Shown: piece by piece, positions 27,238 through 36,225 of the stretch
Position numbering within the stretch: position 1 is the first letter of the stretch
Layout: every line of letters starts with the position of its first letter
Assembly: GCA_900547955.1 (NCBI GenBank)
Contig: URIR01000005.1
Coordinates: 1-64,000 of the forward strand
DNA: 64,000 nt
DNA from: an uncultured Eubacteriales bacterium
Lineage (GTDB): Bacteria > Bacillota > Clostridia > Christensenellales > QALW01
Direction: 5' to 3'
The notes under the pieces: generated by a model
Told to the model about the DNA's origin: nothing
Database searches by the model: none
The model's input: the letters and a program-made list of their open reading frames with translations, nothing else
Made by a program: the position numbers and the translations under genes

Positions 27238-28536
27238 ATGATATGGAATAAGGAAAAAGAATGCATCAATAGGGAAGAGCTGAGCGCGCTGCAAAGCCAA
27301 AGGCTTAAGCAGGTGGTGAGCAGGGTTTATAATAACGTGCCTGTTTACCGCGAAAAAATGCAGCAGGCGGGCGTTTCGCCCGAGGATATCAGGTCGGTGG
27401 ATGATTTAGTCCGCCTTCCCTTTACCAATAAATCGGATATACGGGATAACTATCCATACGGCCTGTTTGCTTCGCCCATGGAGGATATCGCGCGTATACA
27501 AGGATCCAGCGGCACGACGGGCAAGCTGACTATAGTAGGCTATACGCGGCATGATTTGGACGTTTGGGCTGAAGTAGCTGCGCGCAGCCTGACCTGTGCG
27601 GGAGTAAACAGAAAATCCATAGTTCAGGTTTCCTACGGCTACGGCCTGTTTACGGGCGGGCTGGGCGCTCATGGAGGCGCGGAGCTTATAGGCGCGACGG
27701 TTATTCCCATGTCGGCCGGCAACACCGAGCGGCAGGTAACAGTTTTGAGAGATTTAAAGGCTACCGCTTTAGCCTGTACTCCCTCCTATGCCCTGCATAT
27801 AGCCGATACAATGGATAAAATGGGAGTTAAAAAAGAGGAATTGAGCCTTAAGGCGGGCGTTTTTGGGGCCGAGCCGTGGACTGCGGCCATGCGCGGGGAA
27901 ATAGAGAACCGCCTGGGCATTACCTGCTATGATATTTACGGCCTGGCCGAGATTATAGGGCCGGGCGTGGCCATTGAATGCGGCGAGCATAACGGCCTGC
28001 ATATCTTTGAGGACCACTTTATAGCCGAGATAATAGACCCGAAGACTCTTCAACCTGTTCCCGACGGCGAGCCGGGCGAATTGGTGTTCACCACAATCAC
28101 AAAAGAGGGTATGCCTTTAATTCGCTACCGTACCCGCGATTTGACCCGCATTATTCCCGAGAGCTGCCCCTGCGGACGCACTCACAGGCGCATGGAGAAG
28201 ATTTTGGGCCGCAGCGACGATATGATAGTTATAAGAGGAGTTAATGTATTCCCTACTCAGATAGAAACCATTCTGATAGAGATGGGGGATTTGGAGCCCC
28301 ATTACCTGCTGGTTGTGGACAGGGATAATAATATGGACAACCTCGAGGTTTGGGTAGAAATGAGCAGGCATCTCTTCTCGGACGAGGTAAAGGTTATAGA
28401 ACAGGCTGAGCGCAGGCTTAAGGAGCGCATACACGCTATTCTGGGCATAAGCGCAAGAGTTAAATTAGTCGAACCCGGCACTATTCCCCGGAGCGAGGGC
28501 AAAGCAAAAAGGATACAGGATAACCGGAAGAAGTAG
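27238..28536 (+). CDS. Phenylacetate-CoA ligase family protein (second copy)
   Basis: 432 residues, a paralogue of the protein at 23598 with the same layout: P-loop SSGTTGKLT (about 92-100), IYGLAEIIGPGV, RYRTRDLTRI and C-terminal RSDDMIVIRGVNVFPTQIE. It differs in lacking the CECKCG insertion while retaining CPCG. Two ligases on either side of iorAB may reflect different acyl substrates (for example phenylacetate and indoleacetate) or opposite directions of flow. The stop is followed after 45 bases by an ACT-domain gene. Confidence 0.9.
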   Translation: MIWNKEKECINREELSALQSQRLKQVVSRVYNNVPVYREKMQQAGVSPEDIRSVDDLVRLPFTNKSDIRDNYPYGLFASPMEDIARIQGSSGTTGKLTIVGYTRHDLDVWAEVAARSLTCAGVNRKSIVQVSYGYGLFTGGLGAHGGAELIGATVIPMSAGNTERQVTVLRDLKATALACTPSYALHIADTMDKMGVKKEELSLKAGVFGAEPWTAAMRGEIENRLGITCYDIYGLAEIIGPGVAIECGEHNGLHIFEDHFIAEIIDPKTLQPVPDGEPGELVFTTITKEGMPLIRYRTRDLTRIIPESCPCGRTHRRMEKILGRSDDMIVIRGVNVFPTQIETILIEMGDLEPHYLLVVDRDNNMDNLEVWVEMSRHLFSDEVKVIEQAERRLKERIHAILGISARVKLVEPGTIPRSEGKAKRIQDNRKK

Positions 28537-28581
28537 AGAATTTTAAAATTAGAGCATATAAATATACAAGGAGGCCGCGGT

Positions 28582-29013
28582 ATGTTTATCAAGCAGATTT
28601 CAGTCTTTATGGAGAATAAAAAGGGCAGGCTGGAGAGCCTGACTAAGGCGCTGGCGGGCAATAATATAGATTTAGTGGCGCTTTCCATAGCCGATACGGC
28701 CGATTACGGCATCATGCGGGCGATAGTAAATAATACTCAAAAGGCTCTGGAGGTGCTTAAGGAATCGGGCTTTATGGCCAGCGTTACCGAGGTGCTGGCT
28801 GTGGAGGTGCCCGACGAGCCGGGCGGGCTGGCCGGAGTGCTGGAGCTTTTTAATAAGGAGGATATTTCAGTAGAGTATCTTTATTCCTTTGTGCGCGTCA
28901 AGAGTGAAAAAGCGCTTATTCTCTTCAAGGTAAGCGACAGCTTAAGAGCCATAGAGGTGCTTACTAATGCCGGGGTGGGTCTGCTCACTCAGGAGCAGGT
29001 AAATAATCTGTAA
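28582..29013 (+). CDS. Tandem ACT-domain protein
   Basis: 143 residues made of two ACT domains (about 1-68 and 69-140): MFIKQISVFMENKKGRLESL and AVEVPDEPGGLAGVLELFNK both show the strand-loop-helix start of ACT with the Gly-Arg-Leu or Gly-Gly-Leu loop. ACT domains bind amino acids. Such tandem proteins are usually found behind paaK/ior genes in anaerobes, and this one is a likely aromatic-amino-acid sensor or stabiliser. GGAGGCCGCGG gives a strong ribosome-binding site. Confidence 0.85.
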   Translation: MFIKQISVFMENKKGRLESLTKALAGNNIDLVALSIADTADYGIMRAIVNNTQKALEVLKESGFMASVTEVLAVEVPDEPGGLAGVLELFNKEDISVEYLYSFVRVKSEKALILFKVSDSLRAIEVLTNAGVGLLTQEQVNNL

Positions 29014-29085
29014 TGGAGATTTAACGGCGTCAGAGCGGTTCGGGCGGGTGAGTAATCAAGCCGGGCTGCCGGGAAGAAGGATTAT

Positions 29086-30231
29086 ATGAGGCCTACAGCG
29101 GCTTATGTTGATTTAGATAAGCTTGTACATAACTATAATGAGATAAAGCGCCATGTGGGAGATAAAACCATGATAATGGCCATGGTTAAAGCCGATGCTT
29201 ATGGGCATGGGCTTTTGCCTGTTTCGCTGACGCTCGCTCAGGCGGGCGCAGATTACCTGGGCGTGGCTATGGTTGAAGAAGGAGCTCGTTTGCGCGAGGC
29301 GGGCGTAAGGCTGCCCATACTCTGCGTGGGCGCTTCCTTTAAAAGCAGCCTGGAGCAGGGGATAAAAGAGGATATAATCTTTACGCTGTATGAGGAGAGC
29401 CAGCTATATGATATGCAGCTGGCCGCCAAAAGCGTTGGCAAAAAGGCGCGCGTGCATATAAAGCTGGAGACGGGCATGAACAGGCTGGGCGCGCATGCGG
29501 ACGGAGAACTGCTTGGGCTTGCGCGCGCGTTAAAGAGATGCGATATGATTCAGGCGGAGGGGGTATTTACTCATTTTGCCGCCAGCGACAGCGCAGATAA
29601 GACATTTACATATGAACAAGCCAGCATATTCAGCCGCGGACGGGAAATTCTGGCCAATGAGGGCCTGGACGGGCTTATAGCTCACGCCGCGTGCAGCGGA
29701 GGGGTCTTAGACTGTCCCGATTTATATTACGATATGGTGCGGCCGGGCATAGCGCTATATGGCTATCATCCCTCGGCCGAGGTTAAGAATAAATTGGCTT
29801 TGGAACCTGTAATGCGCCTTGAAAGCCGTTTGAGCCAGGTTAAGGAGATTAAGGCGGGCGAGAGCGTGGGTTATGGACGCGCATTCACAGCGCACAGGGA
29901 TATGCGCATAGGCGTGGTGCCTATAGGCTATGGGGACGGCTACCGCCGCGCGCTTAGCAATAAGGGCGTCGTTCTTATAAAAGGCTGCCGCGCGGGCATT
30001 CTGGGACGGGTATGCATGGACCAGATGATGGTGGACGTAACAGATATTCCTGCCGAATCGGGCGAATTGGTAACTCTTCTTGGGCGGAACGGCGGAGAAA
30101 AGTTCGATGCGGAGGATATGGCCGCGCTTTGCGGCACCATAAGCTATGAGATAACCCTGGGCTTTACGGCGCGGGTGCCTAAAATATATTACGGCGGGGC
30201 GTATGATAAGCTTGACAAGAGAGGATTATAA
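29086..30231 (+). CDS. alr: Alanine racemase
   Basis: 381 residues. PLP-dependent conversion of L- to D-alanine for peptidoglycan. PLP-Lys is in MVKADAYGHG (about residues 34-43). The C-terminal catalytic Tyr is in the SVGYGRAF region. GVVPIGYGDGYRR and GRVCMDQMMVDVTD are present as expected. The length is normal for the family. A downstream gene starts before this stop (30203), suggesting translational coupling. Confidence 0.94.
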   Translation: MRPTAAYVDLDKLVHNYNEIKRHVGDKTMIMAMVKADAYGHGLLPVSLTLAQAGADYLGVAMVEEGARLREAGVRLPILCVGASFKSSLEQGIKEDIIFTLYEESQLYDMQLAAKSVGKKARVHIKLETGMNRLGAHADGELLGLARALKRCDMIQAEGVFTHFAASDSADKTFTYEQASIFSRGREILANEGLDGLIAHAACSGGVLDCPDLYYDMVRPGIALYGYHPSAEVKNKLALEPVMRLESRLSQVKEIKAGESVGYGRAFTAHRDMRIGVVPIGYGDGYRRALSNKGVVLIKGCRAGILGRVCMDQMMVDVTDIPAESGELVTLLGRNGGEKFDAEDMAALCGTISYEITLGFTARVPKIYYGGAYDKLDKRGL

Positions 30232-30766
30232 AAAAACGCGGGCGGCGCTGCCGTTTAAAAAGCGGGAAGCCTTTTCAAAAATCGTATGTCATGCTATAAT
30301 AAACAGCAGAGAATATAATGAAGCTGAAAGGGTTATGGCGTATTGGGCCATATCAAGCGAATTGTCCCTGAAGCCTCTTATAGAGCATGCCCTTAAAAGC
30401 GGACGGGAATTATATTTGCCCGTATGCGCCTCTGACGGGAGCATGGAGGGCGCGCGCTTTAAGGAGGGGGACGAGCTTTTGGCCGGAGCGTGCCGCGTTC
30501 CCGAGCCGGCCGGAGAGTTCATTCCTCCCCAAAGGCTGGAGCTTATAATTGTTCCCATGCTGGCTTTTAACGCCGGCTGCTTCAGAACTGGCTGGGGCAG
30601 GGGGTATTATGACCGTTATCTTGTCCGCACGGGCGCTTTTCGTTTGGGCGCGGCTTTTGAATGCCAGTACGACGGACGGATGGAGGTTAAGCCTTCTGAC
30701 GCGCCCCTGGATAAAATTATAACCGAAACTCATATCTGGACGCCGTGCGCGCATGAAAGGTACTAA
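30203..30766 (+). CDS. 5-formyltetrahydrofolate cyclo-ligase
   Basis: 187 residues. It converts 5-formyl-THF with ATP to 5,10-methenyl-THF. Visible are the N-terminal RAALPFKKREAFSKI basic region, VMAYWAISSELSLKPLIEHA, the substrate site LPVCASDGSMEGARF, and the nucleotide site RTGWGRGYYDRYL. The start overlaps the alr end by 29 bases. A TTG at 30215 is another possible start. The next gene begins two bases after this stop. Confidence 0.9.
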   Translation: MISLTREDYKKTRAALPFKKREAFSKIVCHAIINSREYNEAERVMAYWAISSELSLKPLIEHALKSGRELYLPVCASDGSMEGARFKEGDELLAGACRVPEPAGEFIPPQRLELIIVPMLAFNAGCFRTGWGRGYYDRYLVRTGAFRLGAAFECQYDGRMEVKPSDAPLDKIITETHIWTPCAHERY

Positions 30767-30768
30767 AA

Positions 30769-31665
30769 ATGATAAAGGATACTATTAAATTTTCGGTAAA
30801 GCTGTTTTTTGTTAATTTAGCCGTTTCGTTTTTGGGCATTATAACTCTTTCTCTGCTGCTTTCGGCGCAGGTGGGCTTTGCAATATGCGCCGTGGCTGGA
30901 TTTATATTTATTGGCTTTACTTTAGGGGTTGTTTGGGATAATTCTTCGCGCAAGGGCGCGGACGACTGCAAGGCCACGCTTAATTACTTAAAGCGGGGGG
31001 ACGGCAATGCCCGTCCGTATGATTCCAAACGCTTTTTTACGGGTAAAGGCTTTATTTCGGGATTTTTTGCCATGCTGCCCTATATTGCGGTATGGGTGAT
31101 TTATATGTGCGGCACCTTTCACGGCTGGGAAAAGGGAGTGCCTCTGGGAATACAGCTTCTATACTCGGTTCTGTATCTTTCGTTTATTCCGTATGCGCCG
31201 TTTTTAAGGCTTGCGACGGTAGCCGACCCCATAATATATCCTACCTTCTTTATGCCGCTGGGGGACGGAGCGGCTCAGTATTTTAAGCTTATGACGGCTA
31301 ACAGCAACGTAATGCCTTATATGTTTATTATCCCCATAGTGCTTTATATTGTTACGGCGGGCATCTGCTATATCCTGGGCAATAAGCAGCAGCAGAAATT
31401 GTATCCGGAGCATACTATCAAGAAGTATTTTTCACATTCGGGGCAATTTAAGGACAATTCGGTTCAAGCTGATATTAATGCTGAGGACGCGCCCTGCGGC
31501 GGGCAAGCCGGCGCTAATGATGAGAAGGCTTTCTCAAACGGCGTTCATGAAACAAATGGAGAAGAGGCTTCTTTGGACGGCGGGCGCGGACAAGCCGGCG
31601 GTATGGAAAGTATGTCCGGCAAAAACGGCGATGCTGAAATTACCCCGGACGGCGGAAAAGCATGA
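30769..31665 (+). CDS. Membrane protein of unknown function
   Basis: 298 residues, not recognised. About five hydrophobic segments: 13-35, 37-60, 83-107 (MLPYIAVWVIYMCG), 115-140, and 175-200 (MFIIPIVLYIVTAGICYILG). After about 212 comes a hydrophilic tail rich in Gly, Asp, Glu and Ala, likely disordered and cytoplasmic. No enzyme motif is seen. It lies between the cyclo-ligase and rsmD, whose start overlaps its last four bases. A transporter or cell-envelope role is possible but not supported. Confidence 0.7.
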   Translation: MIKDTIKFSVKLFFVNLAVSFLGIITLSLLLSAQVGFAICAVAGFIFIGFTLGVVWDNSSRKGADDCKATLNYLKRGDGNARPYDSKRFFTGKGFISGFFAMLPYIAVWVIYMCGTFHGWEKGVPLGIQLLYSVLYLSFIPYAPFLRLATVADPIIYPTFFMPLGDGAAQYFKLMTANSNVMPYMFIIPIVLYIVTAGICYILGNKQQQKLYPEHTIKKYFSHSGQFKDNSVQADINAEDAPCGGQAGANDEKAFSNGVHETNGEEASLDGGRGQAGGMESMSGKNGDAEITPDGGKA

Positions 31666-32195
31666 ATATTTCAGGAGGACAGTGGCGCTCGCGCAGGCTT
31701 ATATGCCCAGAGGGCAGGGATATCCGGCCTACGGCTCAAATGGTCAAGGAAGCGGTTTTCAATATGCTGCAGGCGAGGATATATAATTCAAGCGTGCTGG
31801 ATATTTTTGCAGGTACGGGCCAAATTGGCCTGGAGGCGCTTTCCAGGGGCGCGGCGGAGGCTGTGTTTATCGATAAAAATACCGATGCGCTTTTAAAGAA
31901 TATTTCCATGTTTAAAATTAGTCCGAGGATTATCAAAGGGGATTTTAAAAGCGCGCTTAGAACCTTGCAGTCGGAAGGGGCGGCCTTTGACATTATTTTT
32001 GCCGACCCTCCTTATGAAGGCGGTTATTATAAGGATATAATTGCTCAGGCGGGCCCTTTAATAAAAAAGGGCGGGGTGCTGGTGCTTGAGCATGACAGGC
32101 GGGAAGAGCTTCCGCCCTTAGACGGACAAAAAATAATAAAGCAGCGCAATTACGGGCGCCGGGCGGTAACCCTGCTTGCGTTTTTGGAGGATTGA
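31662..32195 (+). CDS. rsmD: 16S rRNA (guanine-966-N2)-methyltransferase
   Basis: 177 residues. Methylates G966 of 16S rRNA. N-terminal GGQWRSRRLICPEG, the SAM loop LDIFAGTGQIGLEALSRGA (about 48-66), and the catalytic DPPYEGGYY. The B. subtilis equivalent is ylbH. It is followed by coaD (ylbI) and then ylbJ, the same neighbourhood as in Bacillus. Its stop overlaps the region where coaD starts. Confidence 0.93.
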   Translation: MNISGGQWRSRRLICPEGRDIRPTAQMVKEAVFNMLQARIYNSSVLDIFAGTGQIGLEALSRGAAEAVFIDKNTDALLKNISMFKISPRIIKGDFKSALRTLQSEGAAFDIIFADPPYEGGYYKDIIAQAGPLIKKGGVLVLEHDRREELPPLDGQKIIKQRNYGRRAVTLLAFLED

Positions 32196-32197
32196 AT

Positions 32198-32680
32198 ATG
32201 AAGAGACTTGTATATCCAGGCAGCTTTGACCCGGTTACTAACGGGCACTACGACCTCATAGAGCGGGCCAGCCGCATGACTGACGAATTGATAGTGGCTG
32301 TCCTGAATAATCATAATAAGCGGCAGTTTTTCAGCGTACAGGAGAGAAAGGATATGCTCCGTCAGGTTACCGCAGGGCTGGATAACGTTATAATAGACAG
32401 CTCGGAGGAGCTTTTGGTAGACTATGTGCGTAATGTAAAAGCAGGCTTTATTCTGCGCGGGCTTAGGGCCGTATCTGATTTTGAATATGAATTGCAGTAT
32501 GCTATGCTAAATCAGCGTCTGGACAAAAATATAGAGGCGGTATATCTTATGACCAGTAGCGACAACAGCTTTTTAAGCTCGTCCATGGTTCGGGAAATAG
32601 GCAGCTTGGGCGGGGATATTTCCTCCATGGTGCCTGCCGTTATTCATGATTACGTCAAGCAGAGGCTTTTAAAAAAATAG
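32198..32680 (+). CDS. coaD: Phosphopantetheine adenylyltransferase
   Basis: 160 residues. Fourth step of CoA synthesis: it adenylylates 4'-phosphopantetheine. The nucleotidyltransferase motif is YPGSFDPVTNGHYDLI, with H17 of TxxH, then LRGLRAVSDFEYE and the SSSMVREIG block. ATG at 32198 is preferred with GGAGG seven bases upstream; TTG at 32192 is in frame. Confidence 0.95.
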   Translation: MKRLVYPGSFDPVTNGHYDLIERASRMTDELIVAVLNNHNKRQFFSVQERKDMLRQVTAGLDNVIIDSSEELLVDYVRNVKAGFILRGLRAVSDFEYELQYAMLNQRLDKNIEAVYLMTSSDNSFLSSSMVREIGSLGGDISSMVPAVIHDYVKQRLLKK

Positions 32681-32695
32681 AGGAGGATTGGACAA

Positions 32696-33136
32696 ATGAC
32701 GGTAAACGAAATGCTGGATATGCTCTCTGAGGAATTAGAGGGGGCTAAAAAGGGGCTTTTTACATCAAAGCACCTAGTGGACGCCGATAAATGTCTGGAC
32801 CTTTTAGACGACATTAAGGATACCCTGCCTATTGAATTGGAAAGGGCGGCTAATATTATGAAGGAGCGCCGTCAGATATTGGTGGACGCTGAAAATGAAG
32901 CGCAGCAGTATCTGGATGAGGCTCAGAAAAAGGCCTCGGAGCTGGTCAAGGAAACAGAAATTTATAGAAAGGCCGAGCAGGAGGCCGCTAATATCGTAAC
33001 CAGCGCTAAACAGAACGCTAAGGAAATACGTTTAGGCGCCAAGGCTTATGCCAAGGAATTGCTTCAGGAGCTGGAAAAATATCTGCTCAGGTATGCCGAC
33101 CAGGTGAAGCAGTCCCGCGACCAGTTCGAGAAATAA
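32696..33136 (+). CDS. Coiled-coil protein next to coaD
   Basis: 146 residues, almost wholly alpha-helical with heptad character from about 45 to 146 (ILVDAENEAQQYLDEAQKKA and KAEQEAANIVTSAKQNAKEI). It resembles the stalk-type subunits of ATP synthases and DivIVA-like coiled coils, but no family is certain. Genes of this kind are found beside coaD in other Clostridia. AGGAGG gives the start. The 3' end overlaps the convergent ylbJ gene by 50 bases. Confidence 0.75.
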   Translation: MTVNEMLDMLSEELEGAKKGLFTSKHLVDADKCLDLLDDIKDTLPIELERAANIMKERRQILVDAENEAQQYLDEAQKKASELVKETEIYRKAEQEAANIVTSAKQNAKEIRLGAKAYAKELLQELEKYLLRYADQVKQSRDQFEK

Positions 33137-34139
33137 GTCCTCTTCTTATAAGCGAAAGTAGAGCTGCGGCAGTAATAGCGGCGGCTAGAGGCGGAATAAG
33201 ACTGCCGCAGATTATATACAGCCTGCATAAAATATAGGCTGAGCCGGCGGCGGCGGCCCTGGCCCCGATAAAAAAGAGAGGGCTTATTTCCTTAGGCAGA
33301 AAGGCCAGCGCCTGCATGCATATGGAAAGTCCGGAAAAGCTTAAAAGGAAAGAGCATATAGGGAGCAGGCTTTCAAGGGGCAGTCCCAGCGCGCTTAGGC
33401 GGCTTATGCCGTTGGTCATTTCCATTATACCGGCAATTATTCCTCCGGCTAAGCCGTTTAAAAGCCCGAAATCATCAGCCAGCGCTATTATTACTCCGAA
33501 AAGGAGCATATATCCGCCTACTGAGAGTATGGCTTTAATAGAGGAGAGTATGCTTCTGCGCATAATTTCTCCTATGGAAGAGACAATTTCTTCCGTCTGG
33601 ATTATGTCCTGCCGGGAGGCGGCCGGCGAAAACAAGCCGTATAGAGAGCCGGTAAAAAGGCAGGCTAGATAATGTATAATAAGCAGGGGCAGGCCTAATT
33701 CGGGCGCCCCCAATATGGCGGCGGCTACGCTGCCTGTAATAAATACCGGGCCTGAGCTGTGACAGAGCACGCTCAGCGGTTTAAGCTGAGAGAGGGAGAT
33801 ATATTTTTGATTATAAAGCTCTCCGCACATGCGCGCGCCTGTGGGGTAACCGCATAACAGGCTCATGGCCAGAGCATAGCCCCCTGCTTTGGGCATGCCC
33901 ATAAAGCGCATAAGGGGCTTGAGTATTTTGCCGAAAGCGGGCGCGCAGCCTAAAAGAAGGAGTGCCTGGGAGGCTATAAAAAAGGGAAGCAGCGCGGGCA
34001 GCACAGCTTTTGCCCAAAGCAGGATAATATCCGCCGCGCCCTTAAGTACTGTTTGGGAGCGGCAGATTGAGAGTATAATAAAAGCGGCAAACAGCAGTAT
34101 ATATATGTATCTGGGTCGAAAAATTCTTTTTATCTTCAA
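33087..34139 (-). CDS. ylbJ: Sporulation integral membrane protein YlbJ
   Basis: 350 residues with about eight membrane segments and the nucleoside-recognition (Gate) type repeat: WAKAVLPALLPFFIASQALL, then MSLLCGYPTGARMCGELYNQ and LCHSSGPVFITGSVAAA. YlbJ is needed for spore formation in Bacillus and Clostridia. It is on the strand opposite to coaD but in the same neighbourhood as in Bacillus. The last 50 bases overlap the coiled-coil gene, tail to tail. Confidence 0.88.
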   Translation of the reverse strand: MKIKRIFRPRYIYILLFAAFIILSICRSQTVLKGAADIILLWAKAVLPALLPFFIASQALLLLGCAPAFGKILKPLMRFMGMPKAGGYALAMSLLCGYPTGARMCGELYNQKYISLSQLKPLSVLCHSSGPVFITGSVAAAILGAPELGLPLLIIHYLACLFTGSLYGLFSPAASRQDIIQTEEIVSSIGEIMRRSILSSIKAILSVGGYMLLFGVIIALADDFGLLNGLAGGIIAGIMEMTNGISRLSALGLPLESLLPICSFLLSFSGLSICMQALAFLPKEISPLFFIGARAAAAGSAYILCRLYIICGSLIPPLAAAITAAALLSLIRRGLISRTGRGTASPGRHT

Positions 34140-34225
34140 GCGGTACGCCTCCTTGGCATGGCCTGCCGTTACTATAGAAAGTATATTCGGCTGTTTACTA
34201 GATTATGAGCTAAAAGGAGTTTTTA

Positions 34226-35884
34226 ATGAGCTATAAGGCGCTTTACAGAAAATGGCGGCCTGAATTTTTCCGTGACGTAGTAGGGCAGGAGGTTATAGTG
34301 CGCACGCTAAGGGCGCAGATAGCTTCGGGCCATATAGCGCACGCTTATCTTTTTACCGGACCGCGCGGCACGGGCAAGACCAGCATGGCTAAAATTTTTG
34401 CGCGCGCGATAAACTGTCCCGAGCCAGAGGAGGGCGACGCCTGCGGTAAATGCGAGGTATGCGCCGCTCTTAGGGGAGAGGCGATGGACATTGTTGAAAT
34501 GGACGCCGCCAGCAATAATGGTGTGGACGAGATACGGGCGCTCAGGGAGAATATAGTTTTCCCGCCTGCGGTGGGGAAATATAAGGTGTATATAATAGAC
34601 GAAGTGCATATGCTTTCGCAGGGCGCGTTTAACGCGCTGCTGAAAACTCTTGAGGAGCCGCCTGAGCATGCGGTGTTTATTCTGGCTACTACCGAGGTGC
34701 ATAAGCTTCCGGCCACTATTCTTTCCAGATGTCAGCGCTTTAATTTTAAGAGCATAAGCGTTTCGGATATAAGCGGTTATCTTGAAAAGGTGCTTAAGGC
34801 AAGCGGCGCCAGCTTTGAGCCTCAGGCGGTAGAGCTGATAGCCCGGTCGGCCGAGGGAGGAATGAGAGACGCGCTGTCAATAGCCGATATGTGCTTATCC
34901 TATTGCGGGGATAAGGTGGGATACGAGGACGTCGTAAGCATTTTAGGCACGGCGGACAGAGAATTTATGTTTAAATGCGCCGAAGCGCTGATAGATTCGG
35001 ATGTAAAAGGCGCGCTGGACTCCTGCGCTCAGCTTATCGACGGCGGCGGGGATATAGGCGTATTTATAAGAGATATTATGAGTCATCTTTCAGATGTGCT
35101 TACGGCCAAGCTTGCAGGCAGGGAGGCGTTAAAGGCTTTGCCTGAGGATATCGCCAAAAGGCTGTGTCTCCAGGGAGAGCGCTCCGACTCGGACAGACTG
35201 ATGCGCGCGATAGAATTGCTGGCTCAGGCGGAGAGCGAGCTTAAGCAGCATTCGCGGCCCAGGGTTATCCTAAGCGCAGTTATGGCCAGAATCTGTACGC
35301 CCAGGCTGGAGGAGGACGCCTCGGCGCTTAGGGACAGGCTTTCATCCCTGGAAAAGGAATTGGACCGTCTTAAGATGGAGGGCGCCGCGGCTATGGCCCA
35401 GGCGGGTCAATCGGGGCGGCGGGGAGACCAACCGGGTATTGAGCCTTCCTCAGGAATTCCGCGGCCGGCAAAGGAGGCTAGGGCTGATTCCGCTAAAGCG
35501 GGGCCTGCAGTAAAAAAAGCCTCTTCGGCGCGAAACGAAGCAGAACCGGATTCCCAGAGCGAGCTTTGGGAGGCGCTGCTGGCAAGAATGCGCAAAAACG
35601 CCATGCCTGTTTATATGACGCTTAAAAGCGCTGAAGGAGGACGCAGGCAGGATAACGCATATATAATTATGTTTGCTCCAGAGCATGAGAGCAAGATGAA
35701 ATTTATCAGCGGCAAGGCGGAGGCTATAGCTAAGGAATTGGAGGCGCTTACGGGTGAAAAATTAGCCGTGCGTACCGAACAAACGGCGTCCGAGCCTAAA
35801 AAAAACGAGCAGGATGAGCTTATCGCAAATATAATAGATATATTTGGAGAAGAAAATATACATTTTAAAGATTCGGAGGAATGA
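34226..35884 (+). CDS. dnaX: DNA polymerase III subunit gamma/tau
   Basis: 552 residues. Clamp-loader ATPase. Starts SYKALYRKWRPEFFRDVVGQ, Walker A GPRGTGKTSMAK (about 45-56), zinc site with C65, C74, C77 and C80 (CPEPEEGDACGKCEVC), DEVHM Walker B, and SRCQRFNFK sensor region. After about 370 is a Gly/Ala/Ser-rich linker and a short tau-like domain. No obvious slippery frameshift signal was seen. Followed after three bases by ebfC and then recR, the classical cluster. Confidence 0.96.
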   Translation: MSYKALYRKWRPEFFRDVVGQEVIVRTLRAQIASGHIAHAYLFTGPRGTGKTSMAKIFARAINCPEPEEGDACGKCEVCAALRGEAMDIVEMDAASNNGVDEIRALRENIVFPPAVGKYKVYIIDEVHMLSQGAFNALLKTLEEPPEHAVFILATTEVHKLPATILSRCQRFNFKSISVSDISGYLEKVLKASGASFEPQAVELIARSAEGGMRDALSIADMCLSYCGDKVGYEDVVSILGTADREFMFKCAEALIDSDVKGALDSCAQLIDGGGDIGVFIRDIMSHLSDVLTAKLAGREALKALPEDIAKRLCLQGERSDSDRLMRAIELLAQAESELKQHSRPRVILSAVMARICTPRLEEDASALRDRLSSLEKELDRLKMEGAAAMAQAGQSGRRGDQPGIEPSSGIPRPAKEARADSAKAGPAVKKASSARNEAEPDSQSELWEALLARMRKNAMPVYMTLKSAEGGRRQDNAYIIMFAPEHESKMKFISGKAEAIAKELEALTGEKLAVRTEQTASEPKKNEQDELIANIIDIFGEENIHFKDSEE

Positions 35885-35887
35885 ATT

Positions 35888-36223
35888 ATGGCAAAAGGCG
35901 GTTTTGGAGGTTTTGGCGGAGGAAATATGCAGCAGCTTATGAGGCAGGCTCAGAAGATGCAGCAGGATATGGAACAGGCGCAGCAGGAGCTGGGCCAAAT
36001 GCAGATTGAGGCCAGCGCGGGCGGCGGTATGGTGAGCTGTACGGTAACGGGGCTTAAGGAAATAGTCTCCATAAAGATTAATCCCGCTATTGTGGACCCG
36101 GAGGATATAGAGCTGCTGGAGGATACGATTACTGCGGCGGTTAAGGAGGCTTTAGCCAAGGCTGAGGAAGCTCACGGCGAGCGCATGGGCCGGATAACCG
36201 GCGGCATGGGAGGTATGTTTTAA
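35888..36223 (+). CDS. YbaB/EbfC nucleoid-associated protein
   Basis: 111 residues. Small DNA-binding protein; N-terminal Gly-rich segment then MRQAQKMQQDMEQAQQELGQ and the beta-part VSCTVTGLKEIVSIKINPAI. Located between dnaX and recR as in most Firmicutes. Confidence 0.95.
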   Translation: MAKGGFGGFGGGNMQQLMRQAQKMQQDMEQAQQELGQMQIEASAGGGMVSCTVTGLKEIVSIKINPAIVDPEDIELLEDTITAAVKEALAKAEEAHGERMGRITGGMGGMF

Positions 36224-36225
36224 TT

